Program-made: the position numbers and the translations under genes
Assembly: GCF_000317615.1 (NCBI RefSeq)
Contig: NC_019780.1
Location: forward strand, 1,633,840-1,697,839
Direction of reading: 5' to 3'
DNA from: Dactylococcopsis salina PCC 8305
GTDB lineage: Bacteria > Cyanobacteriota > Cyanobacteriia > Cyanobacteriales > Rubidibacteraceae
Length of the DNA stretch: 64,000 bases
Notes under the pieces: model-generated
The model's input: the letters and a program-made list of their open reading frames with translations, nothing else
What the model was told of the DNA's origin: nothing
Databases searched by the model: none
Part shown: one piece after another, positions 39,176-47,634 of the stretch
Numbering within the stretch: position 1 is the first letter of the stretch
How the letters are laid out: every line of letters starts with the position of its first letter

Positions 39176-40435
39176 TCAGTGGTCTGATGAGTATTTTTTA
39201 AAGGCTAACGTAATGTTATGTCCGCCGAAGCCAAAAGAGTTGGATAAAGCACAGTTGACTGTGGTTTGACGAGCGACATTCGGCACATAGTCCAAATCGC
39301 ATTCGGGATCGGGGTTTTCTAGATTAATCGTGGGAGGGACTTGATCTTGTGCGATCGCCATCATCGTTGCGACCGCTTCAATGCCACCTGATCCCCCTAA
39401 TAAATGCCCTGTCATGGATTTTGTGGAACTAATCGCCACTTGATAAGCAGACTTTCCTAATGCCTTTTTAATCGCTTTGGTTTCGGTGACATCATTGGCG
39501 GCGGTACTTGTGCCATGGGCATTAATATAGCTCACCGCTTCTGGGGAAAGATTACCATCTTTGAGGGCAAGAGCGATCGCGCTGGCGGCGCCTGTTCCTT
39601 CTGGGGTGGGGGAAGTCATGTGATAAGCATCACAAGTCATACCATAACCGACGATTTCCCCGTAGATTTTCGCCCCACGCTCGATCGCGTGTTCTAAAGA
39701 TTCCAGAACCAGAATCCCTGATCCTTCGCCAATAATAAATCCGTTTCGATCGCGATCGAAGGGACGACAAGCGTGTTCCGGGTCATCATTACGGGTAGAG
39801 AGAGCTTTGGCTGCAGCGAACCCAGCAACGGTCAAGGGAGTAATCGCTGCTTCAGCACCGCCACAAATCATCGCTTCTGCGTCTCCGCGTTGAATAATCC
39901 GAAACGCATCCCCAACCGCATTAGAACCAGCCGCACAAGCCGTTACTGGGCAGGAATTCGGACCTTTTGCCCCCACCTGAATCGCGGTTAAACCCGCCGC
40001 CATATTAGCGATCATCATCGGGACCATAAACGGACTACAACGACCCGGACCGCGATTGAGATAAGTTTCCTGTTGGTCTTCTAGGACTTTAATCCCACCG
40101 ATTCCCGTACCAATCATTACCCCAACTCGATCGGCATTCAACTCATTAATCTCTAATTGAGCATCATTGAGCGCTTGTAAACTTGCCGCCAGCGCAAACT
40201 GAGCAAACCGATCCATGCGTTTGGCTTGCTTTCGTTCTAGATATTGATGGGGATCAAACCCTTTCACCTCGCCAGCGATTTGACTCCCATGCTGACTGGG
40301 ATCAAAGTGAGTTATTTGATTGATCCCATTTTTTCCCGCTAACAGCGCCTCCCAGTACGCTTCTAGGGTATTTCCGACGGGAGCAACGACACCCAGCCCC
40401 GTCACGACTACTCGTTGATTTTGCGAATTTGCCAT
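39176..40435 (-). CDS. fabF: Beta-ketoacyl-ACP synthase II
   Basis: FabF elongates acyl-ACP with malonyl-ACP in fatty-acid synthesis. The 419-residue protein has catalytic Cys167 (PVTACAAGSNAVGDA), His308 (NAHGTSTAANDVTE), Lys339 and His344 (SSTKSMTGHLLGGSGG) and C-terminal SNSFGFGGHN. It lies 48 bases downstream of acpP, the usual acpP-fabF pairing. It is the housekeeping KAS; the shorter homologue at 9545-10690 is divergent. Confidence 0.97.
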   Translation of the reverse strand: MANSQNQRVVVTGLGVVAPVGNTLEAYWEALLAGKNGINQITHFDPSQHGSQIAGEVKGFDPHQYLERKQAKRMDRFAQFALAASLQALNDAQLEINELNADRVGVMIGTGIGGIKVLEDQQETYLNRGPGRCSPFMVPMMIANMAAGLTAIQVGAKGPNSCPVTACAAGSNAVGDAFRIIQRGDAEAMICGGAEAAITPLTVAGFAAAKALSTRNDDPEHACRPFDRDRNGFIIGEGSGILVLESLEHAIERGAKIYGEIVGYGMTCDAYHMTSPTPEGTGAASAIALALKDGNLSPEAVSYINAHGTSTAANDVTETKAIKKALGKSAYQVAISSTKSMTGHLLGGSGGIEAVATMMAIAQDQVPPTINLENPDPECDLDYVPNVARQTTVNCALSNSFGFGGHNITLAFKKYSSDH

Positions 40436-40483
40436 AGTTTTCGATATGTTTTTTGGGGATGACAGAGTTATGCACTCAGAAAC

Positions 40484-40738
40484 CTAAGAAGAAGGTGTTG
40501 CCGCTTTTTCTTCAATATATTCCACTGCTGCTTGGACGGTGGCGATTTTCTCCGCCGCTTCATCGGGAATTTCTACATCAAACTCTTCTTCTAACGCCAT
40601 CACTAATTCCACCACATCGAGGGAATCAGCCCCTAAATCTTCAGCAAACTTAGATTCTGGCTTGATGGTCTCTTGGTCTTGAATTTCCAGTTGTTGCGCG
40701 ACAATACTTTTAACTTTATTAAAGGTTTCTTGATTCAT
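40484..40738 (-). CDS. acpP: Acyl carrier protein
   Basis: The 84-residue acidic helical protein has the phosphopantetheine attachment Ser39 in [19 protein letters not shown]. It carries growing acyl chains. The C-terminus is slightly extended ([14 protein letters not shown]). It is first in the acpP-fabF unit and is preceded by an intergenic region with an inserted repeat element. Confidence 0.96.
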   Translation of the reverse strand: MNQETFNKVKSIVAQQLEIQDQETIKPESKFAEDLGADSLDVVELVMALEEEFDVEIPDEAAEKIATVQAAVEYIEEKAATPSS

Positions 40739-40841
40739 TGTTGTTTTTTTCCTTTACACGATAGTCAGATGACCGTTCTTAGCATTCTATATCTTATCGG
40801 AAAGAGGCAAGAGAAGAAAATTCCTGTTGATAAAGTTACTT

Positions 40842-41126
40842 GGGGCTTGCTGTTGGGAAACTGAAAGTTTTACCAAATAAGGATTTGAGGCGATTAAGAT
40901 CTGAGTAAAAATGCAAGTTCATTGATTGTTCAATCGTCACGCACCTTGCCTCTTGCCTTTTGCCTCTTGCCTCTTGCCTCTTGCCTCTTGCCTCTTGCCT
41001 CTTGCCTCTTGCTGATTGGTGTTGGGTTTCGTAAACTTCACCCAACCTACTTGCTTTTGCCTCTTGCCTCTTGCCTCTTGCCTCTTGCCTTACTCAACCA
41101 ACCAATGGACTTTTTCAGTAACCCCT
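40842..41126 (-). mobile_element. MITE-like element, copy B, with internal heptamers
   Basis: The ends are inverted: GGGGCTTGCTGTTGGGAAAC on the left and, read from the right, AGGGGTTACTGAAAAAGTCC. Interior sequence (CTGAAAGTTTTACCAAATAA, then GGATTTGAGGCGATTAAG, and GTTCATTGATTGTTCAATCG) is shared in reverse with 45032-45238. An ACTT direct repeat flanks the ends. The middle has been expanded by about 15 TTGCCTC heptamers, with a GTTGGGT palindrome inserted among them. No transposase. Confidence 0.7.
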
Positions 41127-41297
41127 ACTTGTTTTTGGGTTGTGCTAGTTTTCAGGCTGTAATGTGCCTTACACAATCTCCAAGCCTAACTTTGTTAGCG
41201 TAGAGCTAACTGTTGTCATTGGAAACGATCGCAATTCTTAAGAAAATCTAAAAAAATAGGCTACTATAGAAAAATAGTGTGCCAGTGGAGGACAAAA

Positions 41298-41660
41298 GTG
41301 TTTACACGACTAGCTCACCAACACCGCCAATTTGTTCAAGATTTGGTGATGAATCTCAAAGCCCTTGCTATTGTTTTGGAAAAACGGGGGTATCTTGCCT
41401 CCTGCTACACCTGTGGTCAGGAAATGAATAGCGCTTCTTTTATGGTTAGCTTGGGAGATAATCACTTGATTCGCTTTCTCGTGTCCGATTATGGAATTAC
41501 TTGGACTGAACTTTGCGACGATCGAGAATTGATGAAATTAGAAGGCGCAGAGGCAATTAATCAATTACAAGAGTTGGCGAATTTAGTGAAAACACAAGTT
41601 TGTTCCACCGACATTGAGCCTCAGTCTCAGTCTTCTGAAGACTATTTTCTCATCGGTTAA
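41298..41660 (+). CDS. DUF1815 family protein
   Basis: The 120-residue protein is a conserved cyanobacterial DUF1815 member. It starts FTRLAHQHRQFVQDLVMNLK, with the ASCYTCGQEMNSASFMVSLG block (two Cys) and GITWTELCDDRELMKLEGA. I choose GTG 41298 because GGAGG lies 7 bases before it; a longer frame to 41277 lacks such a site. Function is unknown. The C-terminus is polar and ends in Ser/Glu-rich sequence. Confidence 0.85.
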   Translation: MFTRLAHQHRQFVQDLVMNLKALAIVLEKRGYLASCYTCGQEMNSASFMVSLGDNHLIRFLVSDYGITWTELCDDRELMKLEGAEAINQLQELANLVKTQVCSTDIEPQSQSSEDYFLIG

Positions 41661-41731
41661 TCATCATCGGTGGCTGCGTGGTCTGTTGTCTGAGACACTG
41701 GAAAAGAAGATCGTTGGTTAAACGTTTAATC

Positions 41732-41845
41732 ATGGATATGGATCAAGAACAATTAATGAATATTATTCCAGTGGCGATCGCAGCCCTCGTGGGAATTGGG
41801 GCATTTTTGATGATGTTCACCACCGTTTTTACCACCCGACGGTAA
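41732..41845 (+). CDS. Small single-pass membrane protein (37 aa)
   Basis: An ATG frame of 37 codons lies between DUF1815 and btpA. It has a polar start (MDMDQEQLMN), one hydrophobic helix (IIPVAIAALVGIGAFLMMFT) and a basic end (TTRR). The size and layout are like small photosystem or NDH subunits, but I cannot match it to a named one. A second ATG is two codons in. There is no strong Shine-Dalgarno, so support comes from composition and position. Confidence 0.5.
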   Translation: MDMDQEQLMNIIPVAIAALVGIGAFLMMFTTVFTTRR

Positions 41846-42005
41846 ATCAGTTTTGGGGTGAGAAAGTCCCTCAGATGGTGATAGTCTTAAGACGATTACC
41901 ATTGGTAACAGTGACCAAAGAACAGGTAACGGTTCTCTCGGTCGCTGGTGACGGTGGCTGATGAAATGAAAAGCATATAATTCGCAGTGCGTTCGAGTAA
42001 ACAAC

Positions 42006-42842
42006 GTGGACTTAGAACAAATTTTTCAAACCCCCCATCCTGTAATCGGTGTTGTTCACCTGCTACCCCTTCCTTCTTCTCCTCGTTGGGGTGGCAACTT
42101 AAAAACCGTCCGAGAACGAGCCGAACAAGAAGCCACCGCTCTCGCCGCCGGTGGTGTTGACGGTATTATTATTGAGAACTTTTTTGATGCCCCTTTTCCG
42201 AAAAATCAGGTTGATCCCGCAGTCGTTAGTGCCATGAGTCTGATTGTGCAACGGGTGATGAATTTGGTTATGTTGCCGATCGGGATTAATGTGTTACGAA
42301 ATGATGCGAAAAGCGCGATCGCGATCGCGTCTTGTGTCAATGCTCAATTTATTCGGGTGAATGTTCTCAATGGCATCATGGCAACGGATCAAGGATTGAT
42401 TGAAGGACAAGCTCACGAATTAATGCGCTATCGTCGGGAATTGGGAGCAGACGTGAGTATTTTAGCGGATGTGTGTGTCAAACACGCTTATCCGTTGGGA
42501 AATCCACCCTTAGCAACGGCGGTACAAGAAACCGTAGAACGCGGTTTAGCCGATGGGATCATTATTTCTGGTGGTACAACCGGCGTTCCTCCGCAACTAG
42601 AAGATTTAGAAACCGCAGCCGCCGCCGGGGGAAAACCCATTTTTATTGGTAGTGGCGCAACTTGGGATAATATTCCTCAGCTTTTAAAAGCCGCCGATGG
42701 CGCGATCGTCGCCAGTTCTCTCAAACGGAATGGGGATGTGAAAAATCCCATTGATCCGATTCGAGTCAGTCAGTTTGTGGAAGCGGTACGAGAAACCGAA
42801 AATCGTCTAGAAGAGAAGTTTCCGTTTTCTGCTAAAGCATGA
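42006..42842 (+). CDS. btpA: BtpA family photosystem I biogenesis protein
   Basis: BtpA is a thylakoid-associated TIM-barrel-like protein that stabilises photosystem I in Synechocystis, with homologues well outside phototrophs. The 278-residue protein has the family blocks PVIGVVHLLPLPSSPRWGG, GVDGIIIENFFDAPF, GINVLRNDAKSAIAIAS, FIRVNVLNG and ADGIIISGGTTGVPP. The start is GTG 42006; no ATG gives the conserved N-terminus. The VKOR-thioredoxin gene follows after 56 bases. Confidence 0.92.
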   Translation: MDLEQIFQTPHPVIGVVHLLPLPSSPRWGGNLKTVRERAEQEATALAAGGVDGIIIENFFDAPFPKNQVDPAVVSAMSLIVQRVMNLVMLPIGINVLRNDAKSAIAIASCVNAQFIRVNVLNGIMATDQGLIEGQAHELMRYRRELGADVSILADVCVKHAYPLGNPPLATAVQETVERGLADGIIISGGTTGVPPQLEDLETAAAAGGKPIFIGSGATWDNIPQLLKAADGAIVASSLKRNGDVKNPIDPIRVSQFVEAVRETENRLEEKFPFSAKA

Positions 42843-42898
42843 CTGCTAGGATTAAATTGTTCTCATTTGATTTCGTAATTTGTGAGAGGAAATAACTG

Positions 42899-43870
42899 AT
42901 GACTAGACGACGTTCAACCCCTTGGCTTTATCGGTGGTCTCGTCCCATAATCGGCGCGATCGGGCTTTTGGGAGCAATTCTCACCGCTTACCTCACCGTG
43001 CAAAAACTCACGGGTCAAACGGTGGGTTGTGTCGCAGGAGCCGCCGAAAGCGGTAGTTGTAGCAATGTTTTAAATAGTCCTTATGCCACTGTTTTTGGAC
43101 TTCCCTTAAGTTTATTTGGATTTTTAGCTTATAGCGCGATCGTACTGTTTTCTCTGGGTCCATTATTAATCAATCCCGATCGAAATAAAAGCCTTCGTAA
43201 AAACCTAGAAAACCAAACTTGGTTATTATTATTAGTCGGTAGTACCGCAATGACCGTTTTTAGCGGTTATCTAATGTATATTTTATCCTTTCAACTACAA
43301 ACCTTTTGTCCTTATTGTATTGGATCAGCATTTTTCTCCTTAAGTTTATTATCACTTACCTTACTAGGAAAAGATTGGGAAGACTTAGGACAAATCTTCT
43401 TTACAGGAATTGTCGTCGGAATGATTACCTTAGTCGGAACATTAGGAGTTTATTCTAATATTAATAACAGTACAGTTTCCGCAGAAGAATCCAACATTAT
43501 TCCCGTTGCTGAAACAGCGCCTGAACCGCCAAAAGGATGGGACATCACAACGAAATCAGGAGAAGCAGAAATCGCCCTCGCCGAACATTTAACAGCAATT
43601 GGGGCAAAAAAATATGGTGCATTTTGGTGTCCCCATTGTCACGAACAAAAACAACTATTTGGGAAAACAGCCTTCGATAAAATCAACTATATTGAATGTG
43701 ATCCCAGAGGAATTGATCCGAAACCAGAAACTTGTCAACAAGCGGGAGTACGATCTTATCCCAGTTGGGAAATCAATGGCGAAATGTATCGCGGAACCCA
43801 ACCCTTAGAGCGTTTAGCCGAGATTTCCAATTATGAAGGTTCAACTAACTTTAAATACCAACTCCCCTAA
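42899..43870 (+). CDS. VKOR-thioredoxin fusion (disulfide-forming, LTO1-like)
   Basis: This protein drives lumenal or periplasmic disulfide formation and passes electrons to quinone. The 323 residues have a VKOR domain with four or five helices, loop Cys44 and Cys54, and the active CPYC (137-140). A linker and a thioredoxin-like domain with FWCPHC (Cys244, Cys247) follow. The same fusion in plants (LTO1) supports photosystem II assembly. A palindromic array starts two bases after the stop. Confidence 0.92.
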   Translation: MTRRRSTPWLYRWSRPIIGAIGLLGAILTAYLTVQKLTGQTVGCVAGAAESGSCSNVLNSPYATVFGLPLSLFGFLAYSAIVLFSLGPLLINPDRNKSLRKNLENQTWLLLLVGSTAMTVFSGYLMYILSFQLQTFCPYCIGSAFFSLSLLSLTLLGKDWEDLGQIFFTGIVVGMITLVGTLGVYSNINNSTVSAEESNIIPVAETAPEPPKGWDITTKSGEAEIALAEHLTAIGAKKYGAFWCPHCHEQKQLFGKTAFDKINYIECDPRGIDPKPETCQQAGVRSYPSWEINGEMYRGTQPLERLAEISNYEGSTNFKYQLP

Positions 43871-43872
43871 CC

Positions 43873-44082
43873 GTAGGTTGGGTGAAACCCAACAGATGTA
43901 GGTTGGGTGAAACCCAACAGATGTAGGCTGGGTGAAACCCAACAGATGTAGGTTGGGTGAAACCCAACAGATGTAGGTTGAGTGAAACCCAACAGATGTA
44001 GATTGGGTGAAACCCAACAGATGTAGGTTGGGTGAAACCCAACAGATGTAGGCTCTTGTGAAGCGTAAGCGCAACCCAACAC
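43873..44082. repeat. Seven-unit hairpin array after the VKOR gene
   Basis: Seven direct 25-base units, GTAGGTTGGGTGAAACCC then AACAGAT, run from 43873 to 44047, with single-base variants in units 3, 5 and 6. An eighth, longer variant (GTAGGCTCTTGTGAAGCGTA, then AGCGCAACCCAACAC) follows. Each unit can form its own TTGGGT/ACCCAA hairpin. Confidence 0.95.
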
Positions 44083-44161
44083 ATCGAAGGGGGGCTGATG
44101 CTTCTAACAAGTCATCTGAGATTGCTATATGATTGATCATCTTATTAAAAACCTGTAAAAA

Positions 44162-44497
44162 ATGTTAGTACCAGCAGAAAAATCAGTGAAATTACAACTC
44201 GAAAAGCGTTTAGAAGAAGAACGTCTCAAAGAAGAAAAAATGCACGACGTTCTTCTTTTATTAAGTGACCTCGTAGAAAGAGAAGAAGCCACCGTCAAAA
44301 AAGTTTTAGATGGTTTGTATGATGTTGGCTCAATTAATATTATCAATAAAAAAGTCGGATTTACGCCCATGAACCGAACCTTAAAACTAATTGCGCGGTT
44401 ATCCAAACCTGCATTTAGAGCCGTCGCTTGGCGCTGGTTCAAAAGAAATAGCCCGCAACTCATTACAAATTGGTTGCGGACAAAAGTCTCCTTTTAG
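44162..44497 (+). CDS. Conserved hypothetical protein with basic C-terminus
   Basis: The 111-residue protein is Lys/Glu-rich and helical at the N-terminus (LEKRLEEERLKEEKMHDVLL), with a coiled-coil look, then a basic C-terminal half (SKPAFRAVAWRWFKRNSPQL). The SINIINKKVGFTPMNRTLKL segment is distinct. I do not recognise the family; it looks like a conserved cyanobacterial protein. Its last ~95 bases are duplicated at 45276-45370. Confidence 0.65.
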   Translation: MLVPAEKSVKLQLEKRLEEERLKEEKMHDVLLLLSDLVEREEATVKKVLDGLYDVGSINIINKKVGFTPMNRTLKLIARLSKPAFRAVAWRWFKRNSPQLITNWLRTKVSF

Positions 44498-44592
44498 AAA
44501 GCATAAATTGAACCTCTCTCATTGATGGAAGTATTCTCAGAACAAAAGAGAAAAACCTGATTCAGTTTGGCGAATTAGATTTTATTAGTTAT

Positions 44593-44796
44593 TTAGATTA
44601 AGTCTGACTCAGTTAAATTTGCTTGTTTCATAACACTTTTTAAGAGTCCAATTTTTACATCTTGATTACCATGAATCGGGATAGAGATACTCATATTATC
44701 TTTTTGATAACGATGATGACTCCCTTTTATTCTGACTAATTTCCAACCATTTCTTTCTAATATCTGTCCTAACTTCTTTCCTGATATTGATTTCAT
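44593..44796 (-). CDS. hicA: HicA-family mRNA interferase toxin
   Basis: The 67 residues show the HicA fold signature: GKKLGQILERNGWKLVRIKG, then SHHRYQ with catalytic His27, and ISIPIHGNQDVKIGLLKSVM. It is full length and starts in a four-base overlap with the upstream hicB. It is clearly diverged from the HicA at 13443-13667, so the two are separate acquisitions or old paralogues. Confidence 0.9.
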   Translation of the reverse strand: MKSISGKKLGQILERNGWKLVRIKGSHHRYQKDNMSISIPIHGNQDVKIGLLKSVMKQANLTESDLI

Positions 44797-44990
44797 AAAT
44801 TCAATTCAACTACCTGATCAGAGGGATGAAGATTCTCTGGTTCATCTTCTGCATACAAGCTGATTACTTCTTTGAGATTTTCTAAAATTTCCTCGATCGT
44901 TTCTCCCTGGGTATAGCATCCCTGAAAAATTGGCACTTCTGCCCAATATCCACCTTCTTCGGCTGCGTGAATTATTGCTTTGATTTTCAT
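44793..44990 (-). CDS. hicB: HicB-family antitoxin
   Basis: The 65-residue protein is a minimal HicB: KAIIHAAEEGGYWAEVPIFQ, then GCYTQGETIEEILENLKEV. It would neutralise the downstream HicA, to which it is coupled by a four-base overlap. There is no DNA-binding extension. The pair, with a small mobile element, lies between duplicated copies of the end of the neighbouring gene. Confidence 0.9.
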   Translation of the reverse strand: MKIKAIIHAAEEGGYWAEVPIFQGCYTQGETIEEILENLKEVISLYAEDEPENLHPSDQVVELNL

Positions 44991-45031
44991 TGTTATTTCT
45001 AATTTTATTGATGACTAGCAATGTTTATTTT

Positions 45032-45238
45032 AGGGGTTGCTGAAAAAGTCCATTGGTTGGTTGAGTAAGGCAAAAGGCTTGCATGCAAAAGGCAAGAGGG
45101 TTGATTGATCGGTAGGAGTTTAAGGTTTTGATGCAAGATGCGTGACGATTGAACAATCAATGAACTTGCATTTTTACCTGAACTTAATCGCCTCAAATCC
45201 TTATTTGGTAAAACTTTCAGTTTTATTCAGCAAGCCCT
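45032..45238 (+). mobile_element. MITE-like element, copy A
   Basis: A 207-base non-coding element. Its left end AGGGGTTGCTGAAAAAGTCC and right end, read in reverse, AGGGCTTGCTGAATAAAACT are inverted repeats. A direct ATTTT flanks both sides, like a target-site duplication. The interior matches copy B at 40842-41126 in reverse order. No transposase is encoded. Confidence 0.72.
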
Positions 45239-45275
45239 ATTTTAACCAATCTATCGATCGCGCTTTATTGCTGCA

Positions 45276-45370
45276 AACCTGCATTTAGAGCCGTCGCTTG
45301 GCGCTGGTTCAAAAGAAATAGTCCGCAACTCATTACAGACTGGTTGCGGACAAAAGTCTCCTTTTAGAAA
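45276..45370 (+). pseudogene. Duplicated 3' end of the 44162-44497 gene
   Basis: About 95 bases repeat the end of the upstream hypothetical gene almost exactly (AAACCTGCATTTAGAGCCGT to GTCTCCTTTTAG), with only a few substitutions. It has no start and no upstream coding part. The intervening block holds hicBA and the MITE-like copy A. It ends ten bases before the convergent hslO stop. Confidence 0.85.
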
Positions 45371-45380
45371 CAAAAAAACC

Positions 45381-46277
45381 TTAATCTTCCACCTTCATTT
45401 TCTCCACTAACGCCAACAATTCCTCTCGACTCGCTTGATAAACTTGACCGCAGAAGTGACAAGTAGCTTCCGCGCCTTCATCCTTCTCGATCATATCTTC
45501 CAACTCCGCCACTCCCAAGAGTTTCAGCGCTCGCATCATCCGCTCAAAGGTACAACCGCAATGGAAACGGAGCATCTGAACATCAGGGAAAATGTATAGC
45601 CCCATATCTCCCAGTAACTCCTCAAAAATTGACGATAACGTCTTTCCTTGTCGCATCAAAGGAGTAAACCCTGATAACCCACTCACTCTCGACTCCAAAG
45701 TTTGCACTAATTCATCATCATGGGAAACCTGCGGTAACACCTGTAGTAAAATACCACCAGAAGCAGTGACCCCTTCTGCTCCCACAAACACACCCACTAA
45801 TAAAGCCGAGGGAGTTTGTTCGGAAGTAACCAAATAATTCGCCACATCATCGCCAATTTCCCCAGAAACTAACTCAACCGTGCTGGAATAGGGATAACCA
45901 TAACCGACATCTCGAATAATATAGAGATAGCCATCATTTCCTACTGCACCACCAACATCCAGTTTTCCCTTCTCATTGGGTGGTAACTCTACCGCAGGAT
46001 TTTGCACATAACCGCGCACTGTGCCATCAACTCCCGCATCTACTAAAAGTCCGCCGAGAGGGCCATTACTTTTAATCCGAAGATTGACACGAGATTGTTC
46101 CTGTTTCATATTAGACGCTAATAATAAACTAGAGGACATTGCTCGTCCTAACGCTGCGGTGGCGACATAAGAGAGGTTGTGTCGTTGTCTTGCTTCTTCT
46201 GTCAACCGTGTGGAAATTACCCCAACGGCGCGAATACCTCCCTCTGCTGCTGTCGCTCGAATTAACTGATCCGCCAT
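45381..46277 (-). CDS. hslO: Redox-regulated chaperone Hsp33
   Basis: Hsp33 is a holdase activated by oxidation of a zinc-bound Cys switch. The 298-residue protein has the N-terminal domain (RATAAEGGIRAVGVISTRLT; LLLASNMKQEQSRVNLRIKS) and the four redox cysteines C240-x-C242 (FHCGCTFERM) and C273-x2-C276 (CHFCG). It is full length. Its neighbours are a duplicated gene fragment downstream and an AT-rich gap upstream. Confidence 0.95.
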   Translation of the reverse strand: MADQLIRATAAEGGIRAVGVISTRLTEEARQRHNLSYVATAALGRAMSSSLLLASNMKQEQSRVNLRIKSNGPLGGLLVDAGVDGTVRGYVQNPAVELPPNEKGKLDVGGAVGNDGYLYIIRDVGYGYPYSSTVELVSGEIGDDVANYLVTSEQTPSALLVGVFVGAEGVTASGGILLQVLPQVSHDDELVQTLESRVSGLSGFTPLMRQGKTLSSIFEELLGDMGLYIFPDVQMLRFHCGCTFERMMRALKLLGVAELEDMIEKDEGAEATCHFCGQVYQASREELLALVEKMKVED

Positions 46278-46492
46278 GAGAACCCCTTACATTTCTTTAC
46301 ATTTGCTACTTTCTCTATGGTATTCGCTATTTTCTATTGGGGGATGAATTAACCAACCGCGACGAGTCATAGAGGCTTACGAGTAAGCTAGATGATTCGA
46401 TCGAACACTATGGTCGATCGAGAAACCAGAAACCATCTCCTGGCAGTCTTTTTGATATTTCATAATAGATGAAAAGGGAAAAGGAAATTACA

Positions 46493-47134
46493 ATGATTGC
46501 AACTAAGCCTCTGGCAGAAACTAGAACGCTACTACCCAATATTAGCTGGCAAACGTTTAAGATGATGCTTGCTGAAATGGGAGATAACCGTAACACTCGA
46601 ATTGCCTATGATTCGGGAATTATAGAAATTATGACCCCATTAATGTCCCATGAAAACTCAAATCGGATGATCGAAGGTCTCATCGGTGTGATGTGCGAAG
46701 AGTTAGGATTAGAAATTAAGCGCACTGGTTCGTTAACTTTAACCAGAGATGATTTAGAGCGCGGCGCAGAACCAGATAGTAGTTATTATATTCAAAACGA
46801 GTCTTTAGTTCGGAACAAAGACAAGATCAATTTAGCAGCTGATCCCCCTCCCGATTTAGTGCTTGAGGTTGAATATTCTCATTCTGCAATTAATAAGTTA
46901 ATGCTTTATGCTTCTCTGGGAATTCCTGAACTTTGGCGCTTTAATGGTCGCCTCCTCAAAGTTTATACTCTTACTGATCAAAACTACACCGAGGTTGAAC
47001 TTAGTCCAACTTTTAATTCAATACCAGTGAAACAAATTCCCCGTTTTCTTCAACAAGCGAAAACTCAAGGAGAAAATGCAACAATTCGTGAGTTTCGAGA
47101 ATGGATTAAGCTACAAACTTCACAAGAGAATTAG
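46493..47134 (+). CDS. Uma2-family PD-(D/E)XK nuclease-fold protein
   Basis: Uma2 (DUF820) proteins are expanded in cyanobacteria and carry a restriction-endonuclease-like fold; their role is unsettled. The 213-residue form has the typical ISWQTFKMMLAEMG start, RIAYDSGIIEIMTPLMSHE, GAEPDSSYYI and the catalytic-like DPPPDLVLEVEYSHS block. I choose ATG 46493 because AAAAGGAAA precedes it. An upstream ATG at 46469 adds eight Lys/Glu-rich residues. Confidence 0.85.
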   Translation: MIATKPLAETRTLLPNISWQTFKMMLAEMGDNRNTRIAYDSGIIEIMTPLMSHENSNRMIEGLIGVMCEELGLEIKRTGSLTLTRDDLERGAEPDSSYYIQNESLVRNKDKINLAADPPPDLVLEVEYSHSAINKLMLYASLGIPELWRFNGRLLKVYTLTDQNYTEVELSPTFNSIPVKQIPRFLQQAKTQGENATIREFREWIKLQTSQEN

Positions 47135-47211
47135 CAAATTTTGCTCGTGTTTTCTTGTCTATTTTAGTAATTCGTAGCTACAATTAGACTTGTTGTAGTG
47201 TAAAAAAATCA

Positions 47212-47634
47212 TTGATTAAGATTGTGGTTAAAGATAGATTCCATGATGTTGTTAAAACTGCTTTGGAAAAAGATGGATGGATTATCACTGCTGATCCTTA
47301 TGAAGTAAAGATTGATAATATAGACTTTGAAATTGATCTAGCAGCAGAACAACTATTAGCGGCTATACGGGATCAAGAAAAAATTGCAGTAGAAGTCAAG
47401 AGTTTTATTAGCCCATCCAATGTTTCTGATTTTCATACCGCACTGGGACAATTTCTTAATTATCGAGATGCTCTAGATAAAATTGATTCAGAAAGAAAAC
47501 TTTATTTAGCAATACGGGAAACAATTTATCAAAGTTTCTTCACGAGGAAATTTATTAGAGATTCTGTAAGGCGATATCAATTAAAACTGGTTACTTACGA
47601 TGTTAAAAATGAGGTAATTGTACAATGGCTGTAG
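47212..47634 (+). CDS. xisH: XisH family protein (predicted nuclease fold)
   Basis: XisH was described with XisI as required for excision of the fdxN element in heterocystous cyanobacteria, but it is widespread elsewhere. The 140-residue frame has KDRFHDVVKTALEKDGWIIT and the nuclease-like core DLAAEQLLAA, then KIAVEVKSF (E61, K63). ALGQFLNYRDAL and the DSVRRYQLKLVTYD end complete the family pattern. The start is uncertain: TTG 47212 or GTG 47224, and no ATG fits. It overlaps xisI by ten bases. Confidence 0.88.
   Translation: MIKIVVKDRFHDVVKTALEKDGWIITADPYEVKIDNIDFEIDLAAEQLLAAIRDQEKIAVEVKSFISPSNVSDFHTALGQFLNYRDALDKIDSERKLYLAIRETIYQSFFTRKFIRDSVRRYQLKLVTYDVKNEVIVQWL

Noticed and set aside
40922-41203. 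Plus-strand frame of 93 codons
   Set aside because: Most of it is TTGCCTC heptamers and MITE-like sequence, with no independent coding signal.
43841-44140. Minus-strand frames with repeated TSVGFHPTYICWV
   Set aside because: These are the 25-base hairpin array read in all three frames; there is no start signal and no family similarity.
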